From: Perognathus longimembris pacificus
Taxonomy: Eukaryota; Chordata; Mammalia; Rodentia; Heteromyidae
Direction: 5' to 3'
DNA length: 64,000 bases
NCBI RefSeq assembly: GCF_023159225.1
Contig: NC_063168.1
Span: 46,324,562-46,388,561, forward strand
Each line of letters begins with the position of its first letter. The first letter of the stretch is position 1. Below are positions 12,300 through 22,644 of this stretch, in pieces. The notes under the pieces are model-generated. The model worked only from the letters and a program-made list of their open reading frames with translations. It was not told the origin of the DNA and searched no databases. The position numbers were made by a program, and so were the translations under genes.

Positions 12300-13685
12300 T
12301 ACATATGAGAAGAAGGGTTAAATTTATACTCTACTGGAGGGAACTCTAGATATTCTCCCAACAAGGTCAAGAAACAAACCTCAATAAGAGCAAGTTTAGC
12401 TACTACTGATCATAATTACCAGCCAAAACAAATTCATCAGTTTGAAAAGAGAGTAACAAGATACACATATCCAACAATACAGACTTCAGAATGTTAAAGG
12501 TTACTAGACATGCAAATAAATAGGAAAATGTGACCCCAATCAGAAGAAAACTCAGTGTACAGAGAAAAAGGAAACAGCAGAAATAATGAAATCACCAAAC
12601 AAGAACTTAAAAACAAATTTAAAATATGCAGAAGGATTTAAAGAAAACATGAGTGTAATGAGGAGGAAGATAGAAGATATGTTTAAAAGAACTAAAGGGG
12701 GCTTCTAGAACTGAAAAAGGTCGGGTTGGGGGGAAGGGTGGGCTGGGCTGGGCTAAAGTAATAACTGGCCTGGTTTACACAAGTTTGGATATTGTAGAAG
12801 GAAATAGTTGACATTGAAGACATAGCAATAGAACCATCCAAACTACAACATACATAGAAAAACTTCCCCCCTCTCCTTCTCTGTCTGTCTGTCTATCTCT
12901 CTCACACAAATCCTCAATGACTTATAAGACAATAGTAGGTGATAATGTACACACATAATTGGAGTCCTAGAAAAGGACTGAGGTTAATGGTTTAAAAACA
13001 TAATGGCCTAAATGCTTAAAGATCCAAGAGATCCACATCAAACAAAATCACTTAAAAGCAGTAGAAAAAAAATTAAAATACAAAAAGGGGAAAAAGATAC
13101 TATATTGAGTAACAAAGATTAAATAAAAAACAACTGCAGACTTCTCACCCAAAACAATGCAAGCTAGAACTTAGTGGAACAGTATCTTCTTAATGATGAG
13201 TTTTTACAAAAAGAAGCAAGTGCTACAATCTACAGTTTTATATCCAGCAGGAAACTACCTTTTAAAATGGAAGGTAAAATGAGTGTTGTTGCTTTTTTCA
13301 TACAACAAAATGCTTAAGGAATTTTTTTCAAATCAGAAGATGTGACTATAAGAAATATTAAAGAAGTTCTTCAAGGAGAGAGGACCTGATACAGATGGAA
13401 ACTCATCTATGGGAAGCAATAAAAAATACCAGAAATTGAAAATGAGACACTTTGTTCTCCTACACTTTTTTTCTTTGAAAGATAATTGACTATGTAAAGC
13501 ACCGATAATAACAATATGTTATGTAGCTTATAGCTTGTAGAAATAAAATCTAAAACAATAGCACAAAGATAAAGAAACAGAAATAGAAATAGAAATATAC
13601 TATTATAAAATGTCTGGGTTATACATTAAGTGGCATAGTGTTATTTAAAGGTAATCTTAGTCCATTCTTGCTGACCAGGTAATTT
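12300..13685 (+). mobile_element. Ancient L1M/HAL1-type LINE fragment
   Basis: Diverged AT-rich sequence contains phrases typical of old L1M-family 5' regions, such as 'ctacagttttatatccagca', 'aaatggaaggtaaaatgag', 'aaagaagttcttcaaggaga' and 'acagatggaaactcatctat'. No frame remains open. It forms the left part of the oldest layer of the nested LINE block. Similarly old L1 sequence resumes at 22645 on the other side of the younger insertion, though I cannot prove the two parts are one element. Confidence 0.5.
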
Positions 13686-13701
13686 ACAAATAATAAAAAT
13701 T
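13686..13701. repeat. Target-site duplication (left) of the middle-layer L1
   Basis: The 16-bp acaaataataaaaatt is repeated exactly at 22629-22644, just after the A-rich tail of the middle-layer L1. The pair brackets the L1 of 13702-22628, including the younger L1 inside it. Confidence 0.75.
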
Positions 13702-14036
13702 ATAATCAAGGCAGTTTATGACAAACCAACAGCAAGCATAACTCTAAATGGTGAAAAACTAAAGCCATTCCCTTTAAAGTCAGGAACAAGACAGGGATGT
13801 CCACTCTCCCCCCTTCTCTTCAACATAGTACTAGAATTCCTAGCCAGAGCATTTAGGCAAGAAGAAAATATAAAGAGGATCCAAATAGGAAAAGATGAAG
13901 TTAAACTTTCTCTCTTCGCAGATGACATGATCCTATACCTAAAGAACCATAGACTCTACCCCCAAGCTACTAGAGCTGATCCAAAACTTTGGCAAAGTTG
14001 CAGGATATAAAATAAACCCTCAAAAATCAACAGCCT
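13702..14036 (+). mobile_element. Middle-layer L1, left part (ORF2 reverse-transcriptase fragment)
   Basis: This is a 5'-truncated L1 starting inside ORF2. It encodes a decayed stretch of reverse transcriptase: '[15 protein letters not shown]' near 13780-13824 and the catalytic FADDMILYL near 13916-13942. A small lesion then disrupts the frame at about 13945-13975. It is cut at 14036 by the full-length L1 and resumes at 20480 at the matching point of ORF2. The same-family, same-strand relation to the younger L1 is clear, with noticeable divergence. Confidence 0.85.
14022..14036. repeat. Target-site duplication (left) of the full-length L1
   Basis: The 15-bp aaaaatcaacagcct is repeated without mismatch at 20465-20479 after the poly(A) of the L1. 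The inferred endonuclease nick (bottom strand TTTTT/GA) is close to the L1 consensus TTTT/AA. Confidence 0.9.
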
Positions 14037-15184
14037 GGAAAAAAGAAAGATGGCGCCGATAGAATAGAGAGGCACCCCGACTCGCTCCAACGGCATAGTG
14101 AGCTGGGAACCCCAACACCCAACACCCCATCAAGAACCCAGCAAAACCAGCAGCCAGAAGCAGTGGAGAAACACAGGAAAACAAAAAGGAGCAAAAAAGA
14201 AGAACCGAAAACCTACACGGAGCCGGAGATTCACCGGGGCACCCTCCCCCCTCCAGCCGACCCTGGCCCAAACAGGGTCAGGCTGGGAAAGGGGAACCCG
14301 GCGATCGGCAGACAGGCTGCCAGGAGCGCAGAATTCATATAGGGGGAGACCCCACGGACACAAGGCAGGGTGCGGACCAAGACACACCGGCAGTGACGAG
14401 AAGTTCGGGTCCACACCGGGTTTGGACAAGGGAACCCAGTGCGGCAGAAATCGGGAACCAGGGAAGCCACCACGACACTTAGCCAACCCCTGGAGGGCCA
14501 ACAGCTGCACGGGACACACACACAAAGCAGCAAAAGTGAGTGCCCTCCCTCCCCCCTCCCCCACCCCTGAGGGAACAAAGAACCCACAAATCAGGCGGGG
14601 AAGCTCCCATCAGGCGCTGGGAAGTCAGTTTAGCAGGGGAAGGGCTCAGCAGCACCAACACCCCACAGGTTCCTGAACTGGCAGAACCGGCCCCGCCCCC
14701 TTCCCAACAGGGGCCAGGAGACAGCCGGTTGTGCAAACCCCACCTGAGGCGCCTGGACCTCGCAGACTCTTACAACTAAAACCACAGGCGCTGGTGGGCA
14801 ATACCAGCCCAGCAGGGTCACTTGAGCCTGATCACGTCCCTCCTCCTCACAGCGGAGGTGAGGTCTGAAGGTGCCAAGCCACACCCGGACAGTCGATCCC
14901 ACTGGGCCCCACACGTACCCCTCCCCAACGGACTCGTGGGAGGGCGCAAGCACAACCCAACAACCCAGGACTTGCTCTGGGAGGCATATCCCGCCGAAGT
15001 GCCTGTTGCACTGGACGCACAGCGCACAGGAGGGCGGGGCCCCCGGCGACAGCGCCCGCTCTGGTAGGCGTACCCTGCACTGGTGGGCGGGGACACAGCG
15101 ACAGCACCTGCTGCCGTAGACACGTCTACACAGGAGGGAGGGAGGAGCTACAAACCAAACCTGAGAAGCCATCCAGATCTCCAG
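14037..15184 (+). promoter_or_regulatory. L1 5' UTR / internal promoter
   Basis: About 1.15 kb, GC-rich and CpG-containing, between the 5' junction and the ORF1 start. Eleven bases from the first base lies AAGATGGCGCC (14047-14057), very like the YY1 motif that sits at about the same distance from the start of human L1 and sets its transcription start. A 192-codon open frame (14098-14676, +) and a 180-codon antisense frame (14630-15172, -) run through it. I assign neither a function. Confidence 0.75.
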
Positions 15185-16354
15185 ATGCGCAAATCACAAA
15201 GAAACATAACTCAGTTCATCAAAGGGCAAGCCAACTCGCCAGCTCCAAAAAGCAGCACGACTGAAGAGGAGATGGAGACTAAAAAAGCAAATGAGGCCAT
15301 GTTAACAGGAATGATCGAAAGCGTCAGAAATGAAATCAGAAAACAATTCCAGGAATTTAGAGTGGAAATCTGGAAGGACACCCAGGAAGCCAAGAAAGAA
15401 ATGGAAGCAAAACTGGATACAATGCAAACCTGCTTTAAAGAAATGGAAGCAAAAATGGATACAATGCAAGCTGCCTTTAAAGAAAATCTCCACATCCTAA
15501 GAATTGAAATGCATGAAAAAATAGATTTAAAATACAACTCTTTAAAGGAAGAAATCTCCACGATCAGAGCTGATATGACAACCATAAACAGCTCTCTGAC
15601 ATCCATAAACTCCGCAATTGAAACCATGACACAAAGAGTAGACCATATAGAATCCAGAATCTCTCGCCTGGACGATGAAGCAGCTGACAACAACCAGAAA
15701 ATGACCACACTCCAAGAAAAGGTGAAGCTTCAGGGAAGACTAATCCAGGAACTAATGGACAAAGACAAGAGATATAATCTGCGCATAATTGGAATAGAAG
15801 AAGGAGCCGAATACCAGAGCAGAGGGCTTAATCATGTTCTCAATAAAGTTATTGCAGAAAACTTCCCCAATCTCACAGGGGACCCCATCCAGGTAACCGA
15901 AGCCTATAGGACACCTGGCAGGCCAGACCCCAGGAAAGCCACCCCAAGGCACATAATATTCAAGACTACAGACCTCAAGATTAAAGAGCAAATTCTGAAT
16001 TCAGCCAAAGCGAAGAAGGAAACTTTTTTCAATGGGAAGAGGATTCGAATAACATCCGACTTATCCACACAAACTTACCAAGCTCGAAGCGAGTGGAAGA
16101 ACACCATCCAAGTACTCCAGAATAACAATTTACAACCTCGGATCAAATATCCAGCAAAATTGGAGTTCACATTCGAAGGGAGAACCAGATCTTTCCACAC
16201 CAAAGAGGAGCTAAAGGAGTATGTGAATAAAAGACCAGCCCTACAGCGAATATTAAGAGGGGAACCCCACCCAACAGAGATCGTAAAAGACACACAGACA
16301 GAATCAGAAAGAAACTTCAATAGCCAAAGTCCAGCAGAAACACAAGCTCACTAA
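15185..16354 (+). CDS. LINE-1 ORF1 protein (RNA-binding chaperone), intact
   Basis: From [10 protein letters not shown] the frame encodes 389 residues and ends TAA. The frame is open 34 codons further up (ATG 15083), but the MRKSQRN start fits mammalian ORF1p and places the extra codons in the 5' UTR. ORF1p trimerises through an N-terminal coiled coil and binds L1 RNA through an RRM and a C-terminal domain. Here the coiled coil spans roughly residues 25-190 with heptad-like leucine, isoleucine and methionine spacing. The RRM begins around [11 protein letters not shown] and the C-terminal domain follows, with a conserved stretch around FFNGKRIRI. The coiled coil has a tandem 14-residue duplication (KEMEAK-DTMQ--F twice, 15395-15478). 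No stops or frameshifts are seen. Confidence 0.95.
   Translation: MRKSQRNITQFIKGQANSPAPKSSTTEEEMETKKANEAMLTGMIESVRNEIRKQFQEFRVEIWKDTQEAKKEMEAKLDTMQTCFKEMEAKMDTMQAAFKENLHILRIEMHEKIDLKYNSLKEEISTIRADMTTINSSLTSINSAIETMTQRVDHIESRISRLDDEAADNNQKMTTLQEKVKLQGRLIQELMDKDKRYNLRIIGIEEGAEYQSRGLNHVLNKVIAENFPNLTGDPIQVTEAYRTPGRPDPRKATPRHIIFKTTDLKIKEQILNSAKAKKETFFNGKRIRITSDLSTQTYQARSEWKNTIQVLQNNNLQPRIKYPAKLEFTFEGRTRSFHTKEELKEYVNKRPALQRILRGEPHPTEIVKDTQTESERNFNSQSPAETQAH
15395..15478 (+). repeat. Tandem 42-bp duplication in ORF1 coiled coil
   Basis: Two adjacent 42-nt units (15395-15436 and 15437-15478) differ at only a few bases and encode [14 protein letters not shown] and [14 protein letters not shown]. Fourteen residues equal two heptads, so the duplication lengthens the coiled coil without breaking its register. 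Confidence 0.9.
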
Positions 16355-16365
16355 AGACAAGAAGA

Positions 16366-16398
<33 letters not shown>

Positions 16399-16413
16399 CA
16401 GCCCACCAAGAAA
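16355..16413 (+). other. L1 inter-ORF spacer with internal poly(A) tract
   Basis: The 59 nt between the ORF1 stop and ORF2 ATG contain a nearly pure run of about 25 A (about 16364-16388) and further A-rich sequence. ORF2 of L1 is thought to be translated by unconventional re-initiation across such a spacer. The A run is unusually long for it. Confidence 0.85.
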
Positions 16414-19400
16414 ATGGAAGGAGAAAAAACACCCTTATCCTTGATCTCTTTAAATATAAATGGTTTAAACTCCCCGATAAAGAGGAGCAGACTGGCAGAA
16501 TGGATTCGCAAACAAAAAGTTGACATCTGCTGTCTACAAGAGACCCACCTTACAGCAAGGGACAAAAACAGGCTTCGAGTGAAAGGATGGAGCAAGATCT
16601 ACCAAGCAAATGCATCCACCAAAACGGCAGGTGTAGCCATCCTGATCTCAGACAAGCTTGACTTCTCTTTAAAGTCCACTCAAAAAGACAAAGAAGGACA
16701 CTACATATTAATACAAGGAAAAATACAGAATCAAGAAATCACGGTGATAAATGTATACTCACCAAACAAAAGAGGCCCGACATATGTCAAGCAAATTCTC
16801 AAAGAATTACAGAGCAAGATAGACGCAAACACAATCATAGTGGGTGACTTTAATACTCCTCTCTCTCCAAGAGACAGATCCAACACCCAGAGGATTAGTA
16901 AGGGAGCTGAGGACCTAAATAACACCATTTCCCAAATGGATCTAACAGACCTATATAGAACCTTTCACCCCACAGAGACCCAATACACCTTCTTTTCAGC
17001 AGCCCATGGATCATATTCCAAAATAGACCACGTCATAGCCCACACAAAGAACCTCAGCAAATACAAAAGTATTGACATCATCCCATGTATTATATCTGAT
17101 CACAGTGGATTAAAGGTAACCCTCAACAACAAAGGATACCACAGAGCCTATACACACTCTTGGAGGCTAAACCCCACGCTGCTATCCAACACTTGGGCCA
17201 CAGATCAAATTAAAGATGAAATCAACGAATTCATAAGCCACAATGACAAAGAAAACACATCACAAAGAAACCTATGGGACACAGCTAAGGCAGTACTGAG
17301 GGGCAAGATCATTGCACTCAGCACCCACATTAAAAGAATGGAAGCAGAGCAGGTGAATACCCTCACGATGAAACTAAAACAACTGGAGAAGCAAGAAATG
17401 ACAGAATCTAAAACGACTAGGAGGGGAGAGATCACAAAGATTAAAGAAGAGATAAATCTGATTGAAAATAGAAAGACCATTCAACAAATAAATAAGACTA
17501 AAAGCTGGTTCTTTGAGAAAATAAACAAAATTGACAGACCCCTTGCAAGACTTACAAAAAAAAGAAGAGAAGAGACTCATATTCGTAAAATCAGGGACTC
17601 CACAGGAAAAATTACAACAAGTACACACGATATTCAAACAATCATAAGGAGCTATTTCCAAAACCTCTACTCAGCAAAAAACAATAATTCTACAGAAATG
17701 GATCAATTCTTAGAGAAGTACAAACTGCCCAAACTGAACCAAGAAGAAATAAATCAGCTAAATAAACCAATAACTTACGGTGAGATACAGGAGGTAATCA
17801 AGAACCTCCCTACTAAGAAAAGCCCAGGCCCAGATGGATTCACCAACGAATTCTACAAAACCTTTAGTGAGGAGCTAATTCCAATACTCCTCAAACTCTT
17901 CCGCGAAATAGAAATGGAGGGAGAAATCCCAAACTCGTTCTACGAAGCTAATATCATACTAATTCCCAAACCAGGCAAAGACCCAACAAAAAAAGAGAAC
18001 TACAGACCAATATCACTAATGAACACAGATGCAAAGCTCCTCAATAAAATATTAGCTAATAGGATCCAGAACGTGATCAAGAATATCATACATCATGACC
18101 AAGTAGGCTTCATCCCTCAGTCACAAGGATGGTTCAACATCCGTAAATCAATCAACGTAATTCACCACATAAACAGAACTAAAATCAAGAATCACATTGT
18201 TATCTCAGTCGATGCCCAAAAAGCCTTTGACAAAATACAACATCCATACCTATTAAAAGCTTTGGAGAGAACAGGAATAGATGGAACATTCCTCAAAACA
18301 ATAAAAGCCATATACAACAGACCAACTGCTAATATCATATTAAATGGAGAGAAACTTAAGTCATTCCCCCTAAAATCAGGAACAAGACAAGGATGCCCAC
18401 TCTCCCCACTTCTGTTCAACATAGTGCTGGAATCCCTAGCCATAGCAATAAGGCAAGAGGAGGACATCAAAGGGATCCACATCGGCAAGGAAGAAATCAA
18501 GTTATCCCTATTCGCAGACGACATGATCTTGTATCTGAAGGACCCCAAAACCTCAGTACCCAAACTCCTACACCTAATAAACCAATTTGGCAAAGTAGCA
18601 GGATACAAAATCAACCCACAAAAGTCAGCAGCTTTTCTGTACACCAGCAATAGACAAACAGAAAAGGAAATTATGGAAACAATTCCATTTACAGTAGCCA
18701 AAAAAAGAATAAAGTACCTAGGGATCAACTTAACCAAGGACGTGACGGACCTATTCAATGAAAACTACAAAAATCTAATAAGGGAAATCAAAGAAGACAC
18801 AAGGAGATGGAAAGACCTCCCATGCTCATGGGTAGGCAGAATCAATATAGTGAAAATGGCCATATTGCCCAAATTGTTATACAAATTCAATGCAATACCT
18901 ATCAAAATCCCAGCCACATTCTTCACTGAAATAGAGAAACCAATCCATAAATTCATATGGAACAGCAAAAAACCTAGAATAGCCAAAGCAATTCTAGGCA
19001 AAAAAAGCAGTGCAGGAGGTATCACAATACCAGACTTGAAGCTCTACTACAAGGCCATCATAACAAAAACAGCATGGTATTGGTATAAAAACAGATCGGA
19101 AGACCAATGGATTAGAATTGAAGACCCAGAAATAAAACCGCACTCTTACAGCCAACTGATATTCGACAAAGGAGCTAAAGACATACAATGAAATAAACAT
19201 AGCCTCTTCAACTACTGGTGCTGGGAGAACTGGGCAGCCATATGCAGAAAACTCAAAGTAGACCCAAGCCTATCACCATGCACCAAGATCAACTCAAAAT
19301 GGATCAAGGACCTCAACATCAGACCTGAATCCTTGAAACTACTGAAGGACAGAGTAGGAAAGACACTAGAACTTATAGGCACAGGAAGGAACGTCCTGAA

Positions 19401-20241
19401 TAGAGTCCCAGGGGCACAACAAATAGGAGAAAGACTCGACAAATGGGACTACTACAAATTAAAAAGTTTCTGCACAGCTAAGGACATAGCCACCAAAATA
19501 GAAAGACAGCCAACGATATGGGAAAGGATATTTACCAGCACAGCAACAGACAAAGGCCTGATATCGGTCATCTACAGAGAACTCAAAAAACTAAGCCCCT
19601 CCAAGCCCAATAAACCTATTAGGAAATGGGCAAAAGAGCTAAAGAGAGACTTCACAAGAGAAGATATAAAAATGGCAAAGAAACATATGAGGAAATGCTC
19701 AACATCCCTGCTAGTAAAGGAAATGCAAATAAAAACAACCCTGAGATACCACCTCACCCCAGTTAGAATGGCCTATACTCTGAACTCAGGAAACAACAAA
19801 TGCTGGAGGGGCTGTGGGGAAAGAGGAACCCTTCTCCATTGTTGGTGGGAGTGCAAATTAGTACAACCACTTTGGAGAACAGTATGGAGGTTTCTCAAAA
19901 AGCTCAATATAGACCTACCCTATGACCCAGCCATACCACTCCTAGGCATCTATCCTAAACAGCAAAATCCAAGATATCAAAAAGGCATTTGTACTACCAT
20001 GTTTATCGCGGCACAATTCACAATAGCTAAAATATGGAAACAACCCAGATGCCCCTCCACAGACGAATGGATCCAAAAAATATGGTACCTATACACAATG
20101 GAATACTACATAGCGATTAGGAATGGTGAAATATTGTTATTTGCAGGGAAATGGTCGGAACTCGAACAAATAATGTTGAGTGAGACAAGCCTAGAACACA
20201 GAAAACAAAGGGGCATGATCTCCCTGATATATGACTGTTAA
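16414..20241 (+). pseudogene. LINE-1 ORF2 (endonuclease / reverse transcriptase), one premature stop
   Basis: A single frame of 1275 codons is interrupted only by a TGA at 19189-19191 (codon 926). The position normally encodes tryptophan in the related L1 copy here (IVWKK at about 21030), consistent with TGG to TGA. The endonuclease domain (about 1-240) keeps N14, E43 (QETHL), D145 (VGDFN) and the SDH motif near 229-230. The reverse transcriptase keeps FADD at 700-703. The C-terminal CX3CX7HX4C motif ([18 protein letters not shown], from residue 1130) lies after the stop. A translated product would therefore have both catalytic domains but lack the C-terminal 350 residues needed for efficient retrotransposition. 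No frameshift is seen. Confidence 0.95.
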
Positions 20242-20464
20242 CAAAGGGAGACAGAGAGACAGTAGAGACCAAGTCTGTGAATACTGTATATGTTCTTGAT
20301 ACATTGTATATTGCATATATGTCAACCTGACCTAGACAAGGGATAGAAGAACAGGTTGTAAGATATCATAAGAAATGTACACACTGCCCTACTATGTAAC
20401 TGCACCCTCACCCTCTTTGCACATCACCTTGTAAAAAAATTTATCTCCAATTAATAAAAAAAAA
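20242..20464 (+). terminator. L1 3' UTR and polyadenylation end
   Basis: A short 3' UTR follows the ORF2 stop: a purine tract (gggagacagagagacag), AT-rich sequence, then 'tgtaactgcaccctcaccct' and 'aattaataaaaaaaaa'. AATAAA lies right at the poly(A) boundary (about 20453). The AT-rich tail resembles those of the other L1 copies here. Confidence 0.8.
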
Positions 20465-20479
20465 AAAAATCAACAGCCT
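20465..20479. repeat. Target-site duplication (right) of the full-length L1
   Basis: Exact copy of aaaaatcaacagcct at 14022-14036. Sequence after it continues the interrupted ORF2 of the host L1. Confidence 0.9.
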
Positions 20480-22628
20480 TTCTCTATGCTAACGACCCGA
20501 AGACCAAGGCTGAAATCAGGAATGCAACTCCCTTTGCAATAGCTTCAAAAAACATAAAATACCTAGGAATAACCTTAATCAAAGAAGTGAAAGACCTCTA
20601 CAATGAGAACTTTAAAAGCATGAAAAATGAAATTAAGGCAGAACTAAGGAAATGGAAAAACCTCCCATGCTCCTGGATTGGGAGGATTAATATAATCAAA
20701 ATGGCAATATTGCCAAAGGCAATCTACAAATTCAATGTAATACCCATTAATATCCTAACACCATTTTTTAATGAAATAGAGGAAGCAATCCTGAAATTCA
20801 TATGGAACAATAAAAGACCTAGAATAGCAAAAACAATCCTAAGCAGAAAGAATGGTGCTGGAGGAATTACAATACCCAACTTCAAGCTGTAGTATAAAGC
20901 TATAGTAATAAAAACAGCTTGGTATTGGCACCGGAACAGGCCTGAAGACCAATGGAACAGAACTGAAGACCCAGAAATTAACCCACAGAACTACACCTAC
21001 TTAATCTTTGATAAAGGAACTAAAACAATAGTCTGGAAGAAAGATAGCCTCTTCAACAAATGGTGCTGGCAAAACTGGTTCAACACATGCAACAAACTAA
21101 AACTAGATCCTTATATATCACCCTGCACCAAAATCAAATCCAAATGGATCAAAGACCTCGAAATCAAAACAGACACCCTGAAAACACTAAAGGAAGGAGT
21201 AGGAGAAACACTTGGGCTCCTTGGCACAGGACGGAACTTCCTTAACAAAAACCCAGAAAGGCTACAAATCAAAGAAAGGTTGGACAAATGGGACTACATC
21301 AAACTACAGAGCTTCTGCAGGGCAAAGGACATAGCTCACAAGATAAACAGAAAGCCCACAGATTGGGAGAAGATCTTACTGGCCATTCAACAGACAAAGG
21401 CCTCATATCTAAAATATATGCAGAACTAAAAAAATTACCTTCATCCAAAACAAAACTGCAAAGAACCAATAGCCCCCTCATCAAGTGGGCTAGAGACTTA
21501 AAAAGAGACTTCTCTGATGAGGAAATGAGAATAGCCAAGAGACATATGAAAAAGTGCTCTACATCACTGGCCATAAAAGAAATGCAAATCAAAACAACAT
21601 TGAGATCCCATCTCACTTCAATAAGAATGTCCTATATCAAGAAAACTAACAATAACAACTGTTGGAGGGGATGTGGCCAAAAGGGAACCCTACCTCATTG
21701 TTGGTGGGAATGCAAACTGGTTCAGCCACTCTGGCAAGCGGTATGGAGATTCCTCAGAAGGCTAAACATAGAACTCCCCTATGACCCAGCAGCCCCACTT
21801 TTGGGTATCTATCCAAAAGACCACAAACATAATCACACTAAAGCCACCAGCACAACAATGTTCATTGCAGCACAATTTGTCATAGCTAGAATCTGGAACC
21901 AACCCAGATGCCCCTCAGTAGATGAGTGGATCAGGAAAATGTGGTACATATACACAATGGAATTTTATGCCTCTATCAGAAAGAATGACATTGCCCCATT
22001 TGTAAGGAAATGGAAGGACTTGGAAAAAGTTATACTAAGTGAAGTAAGCCAGACCCAAAGAAACATGGACTTTATGGTCTCCCTTATAGGGAATAATTAG
22101 CACAGGTTTAGATAAGTCACAGCAGAGGATCACAGGAGCCCAATAGCTATACCCTTATGAACACATAAGATAATGCTAAGTGAAATGAACTCCATGTTAT
22201 GGAAACTATTGTTATATCACAGTTGTAACTACTTTCAAGGTGCCATATGTAACTGTAGCCTCTATATTGATGATATTCCTGTATCACCTTCCTGTGGTTG
22301 TACCTACACTATCTCTGTATCTTATCTGAGTATATTGGAAACCGGGTATACTGGTATTAGAACCAGGAAATTGGAAGGGAATACCAAAATCGAGAGACAC
22401 AGGGTAAAAAAAGACAGACAACTACAAAAGCAATGCTTACAAACTGTTTGGTGAGAATGAACTGAACAACTGAACAACTCATGGGGTGGGGGAAGCGAAA
22501 GGCAGAGGGGGGAGGGGGAAATGAGGGACGAGGTAACAAACAGTACAAGAAATGTATCCAATGCCTATTGTATGAAACTGTAACCTCTCTGTAATTCAGT
22601 TTGATAATAAAAAATATATATTAAAAAA
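20480..22628 (+). mobile_element. Middle-layer L1, right part (ORF2 C-terminus and 3' UTR)
   Basis: Resumes the ORF2 interrupted at 14036. Homology to the younger L1 runs through '[17 protein letters not shown]' (about 20665-20720), a stop at 20890, a frame change around 21390 and the Cys-rich motif '[18 protein letters not shown]' (about 21660-21715). ORF2 ends at 22098-22100. A 0.5-kb 3' UTR with a G-rich tract ends in A/T-rich sequence before the 16-bp target-site duplication. Several stops and a frameshift make it a dead copy, clearly older than the one inside it. Confidence 0.9.
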
Positions 22629-22644
22629 ACAAATAATAAAAATT
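22629..22644. repeat. Target-site duplication (right) of the middle-layer L1
   Basis: Exact 16-bp match (acaaataataaaaatt) to 13686-13701. Confidence 0.75.

Larger units (their letters stand above)
6691..12300. other. RHOQ-ATP6V1E2 intergenic / possible ATP6V1E2 first intron, left part
   Basis: This 5.6-kb stretch has no recognisable coding exon. It starts with a transition from the CpG island, including an A run at about 6942-6962. It contains two MIR fragments (listed) and otherwise unclassified old sequence. A non-coding first exon of ATP6V1E2 might lie near 6700-7400 if that gene shares the island, but I could not identify one with confidence. The open frames at 9926-10153 and 10225-10593 look like chance. 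Confidence 0.5.
14037..20464 (+). mobile_element. Full-length LINE-1, young, nested in an older L1
   Basis: A complete 6.4-kb L1: a GC-rich 5' UTR (14037-15184), ORF1 (15185-16354), an A-rich 59-nt inter-ORF spacer, ORF2 (16414-20241), a short 3' UTR and an AATAAA-type poly(A) end at about 20452-20464. Perfect 15-bp target-site duplications and near-complete reading frames indicate recent insertion. It lies in the sense orientation relative to ATP6V1E2. The only clear coding defect is one in-frame stop in ORF2, so the copy should not be autonomous. It may still be transcribed and might be polymorphic. Confidence 0.95.

Noticed and set aside
22173..22454. 93-codon frame after the middle-layer L1 ORF2
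   Set aside because: It lies in the L1 3' UTR and has no protein family signature.
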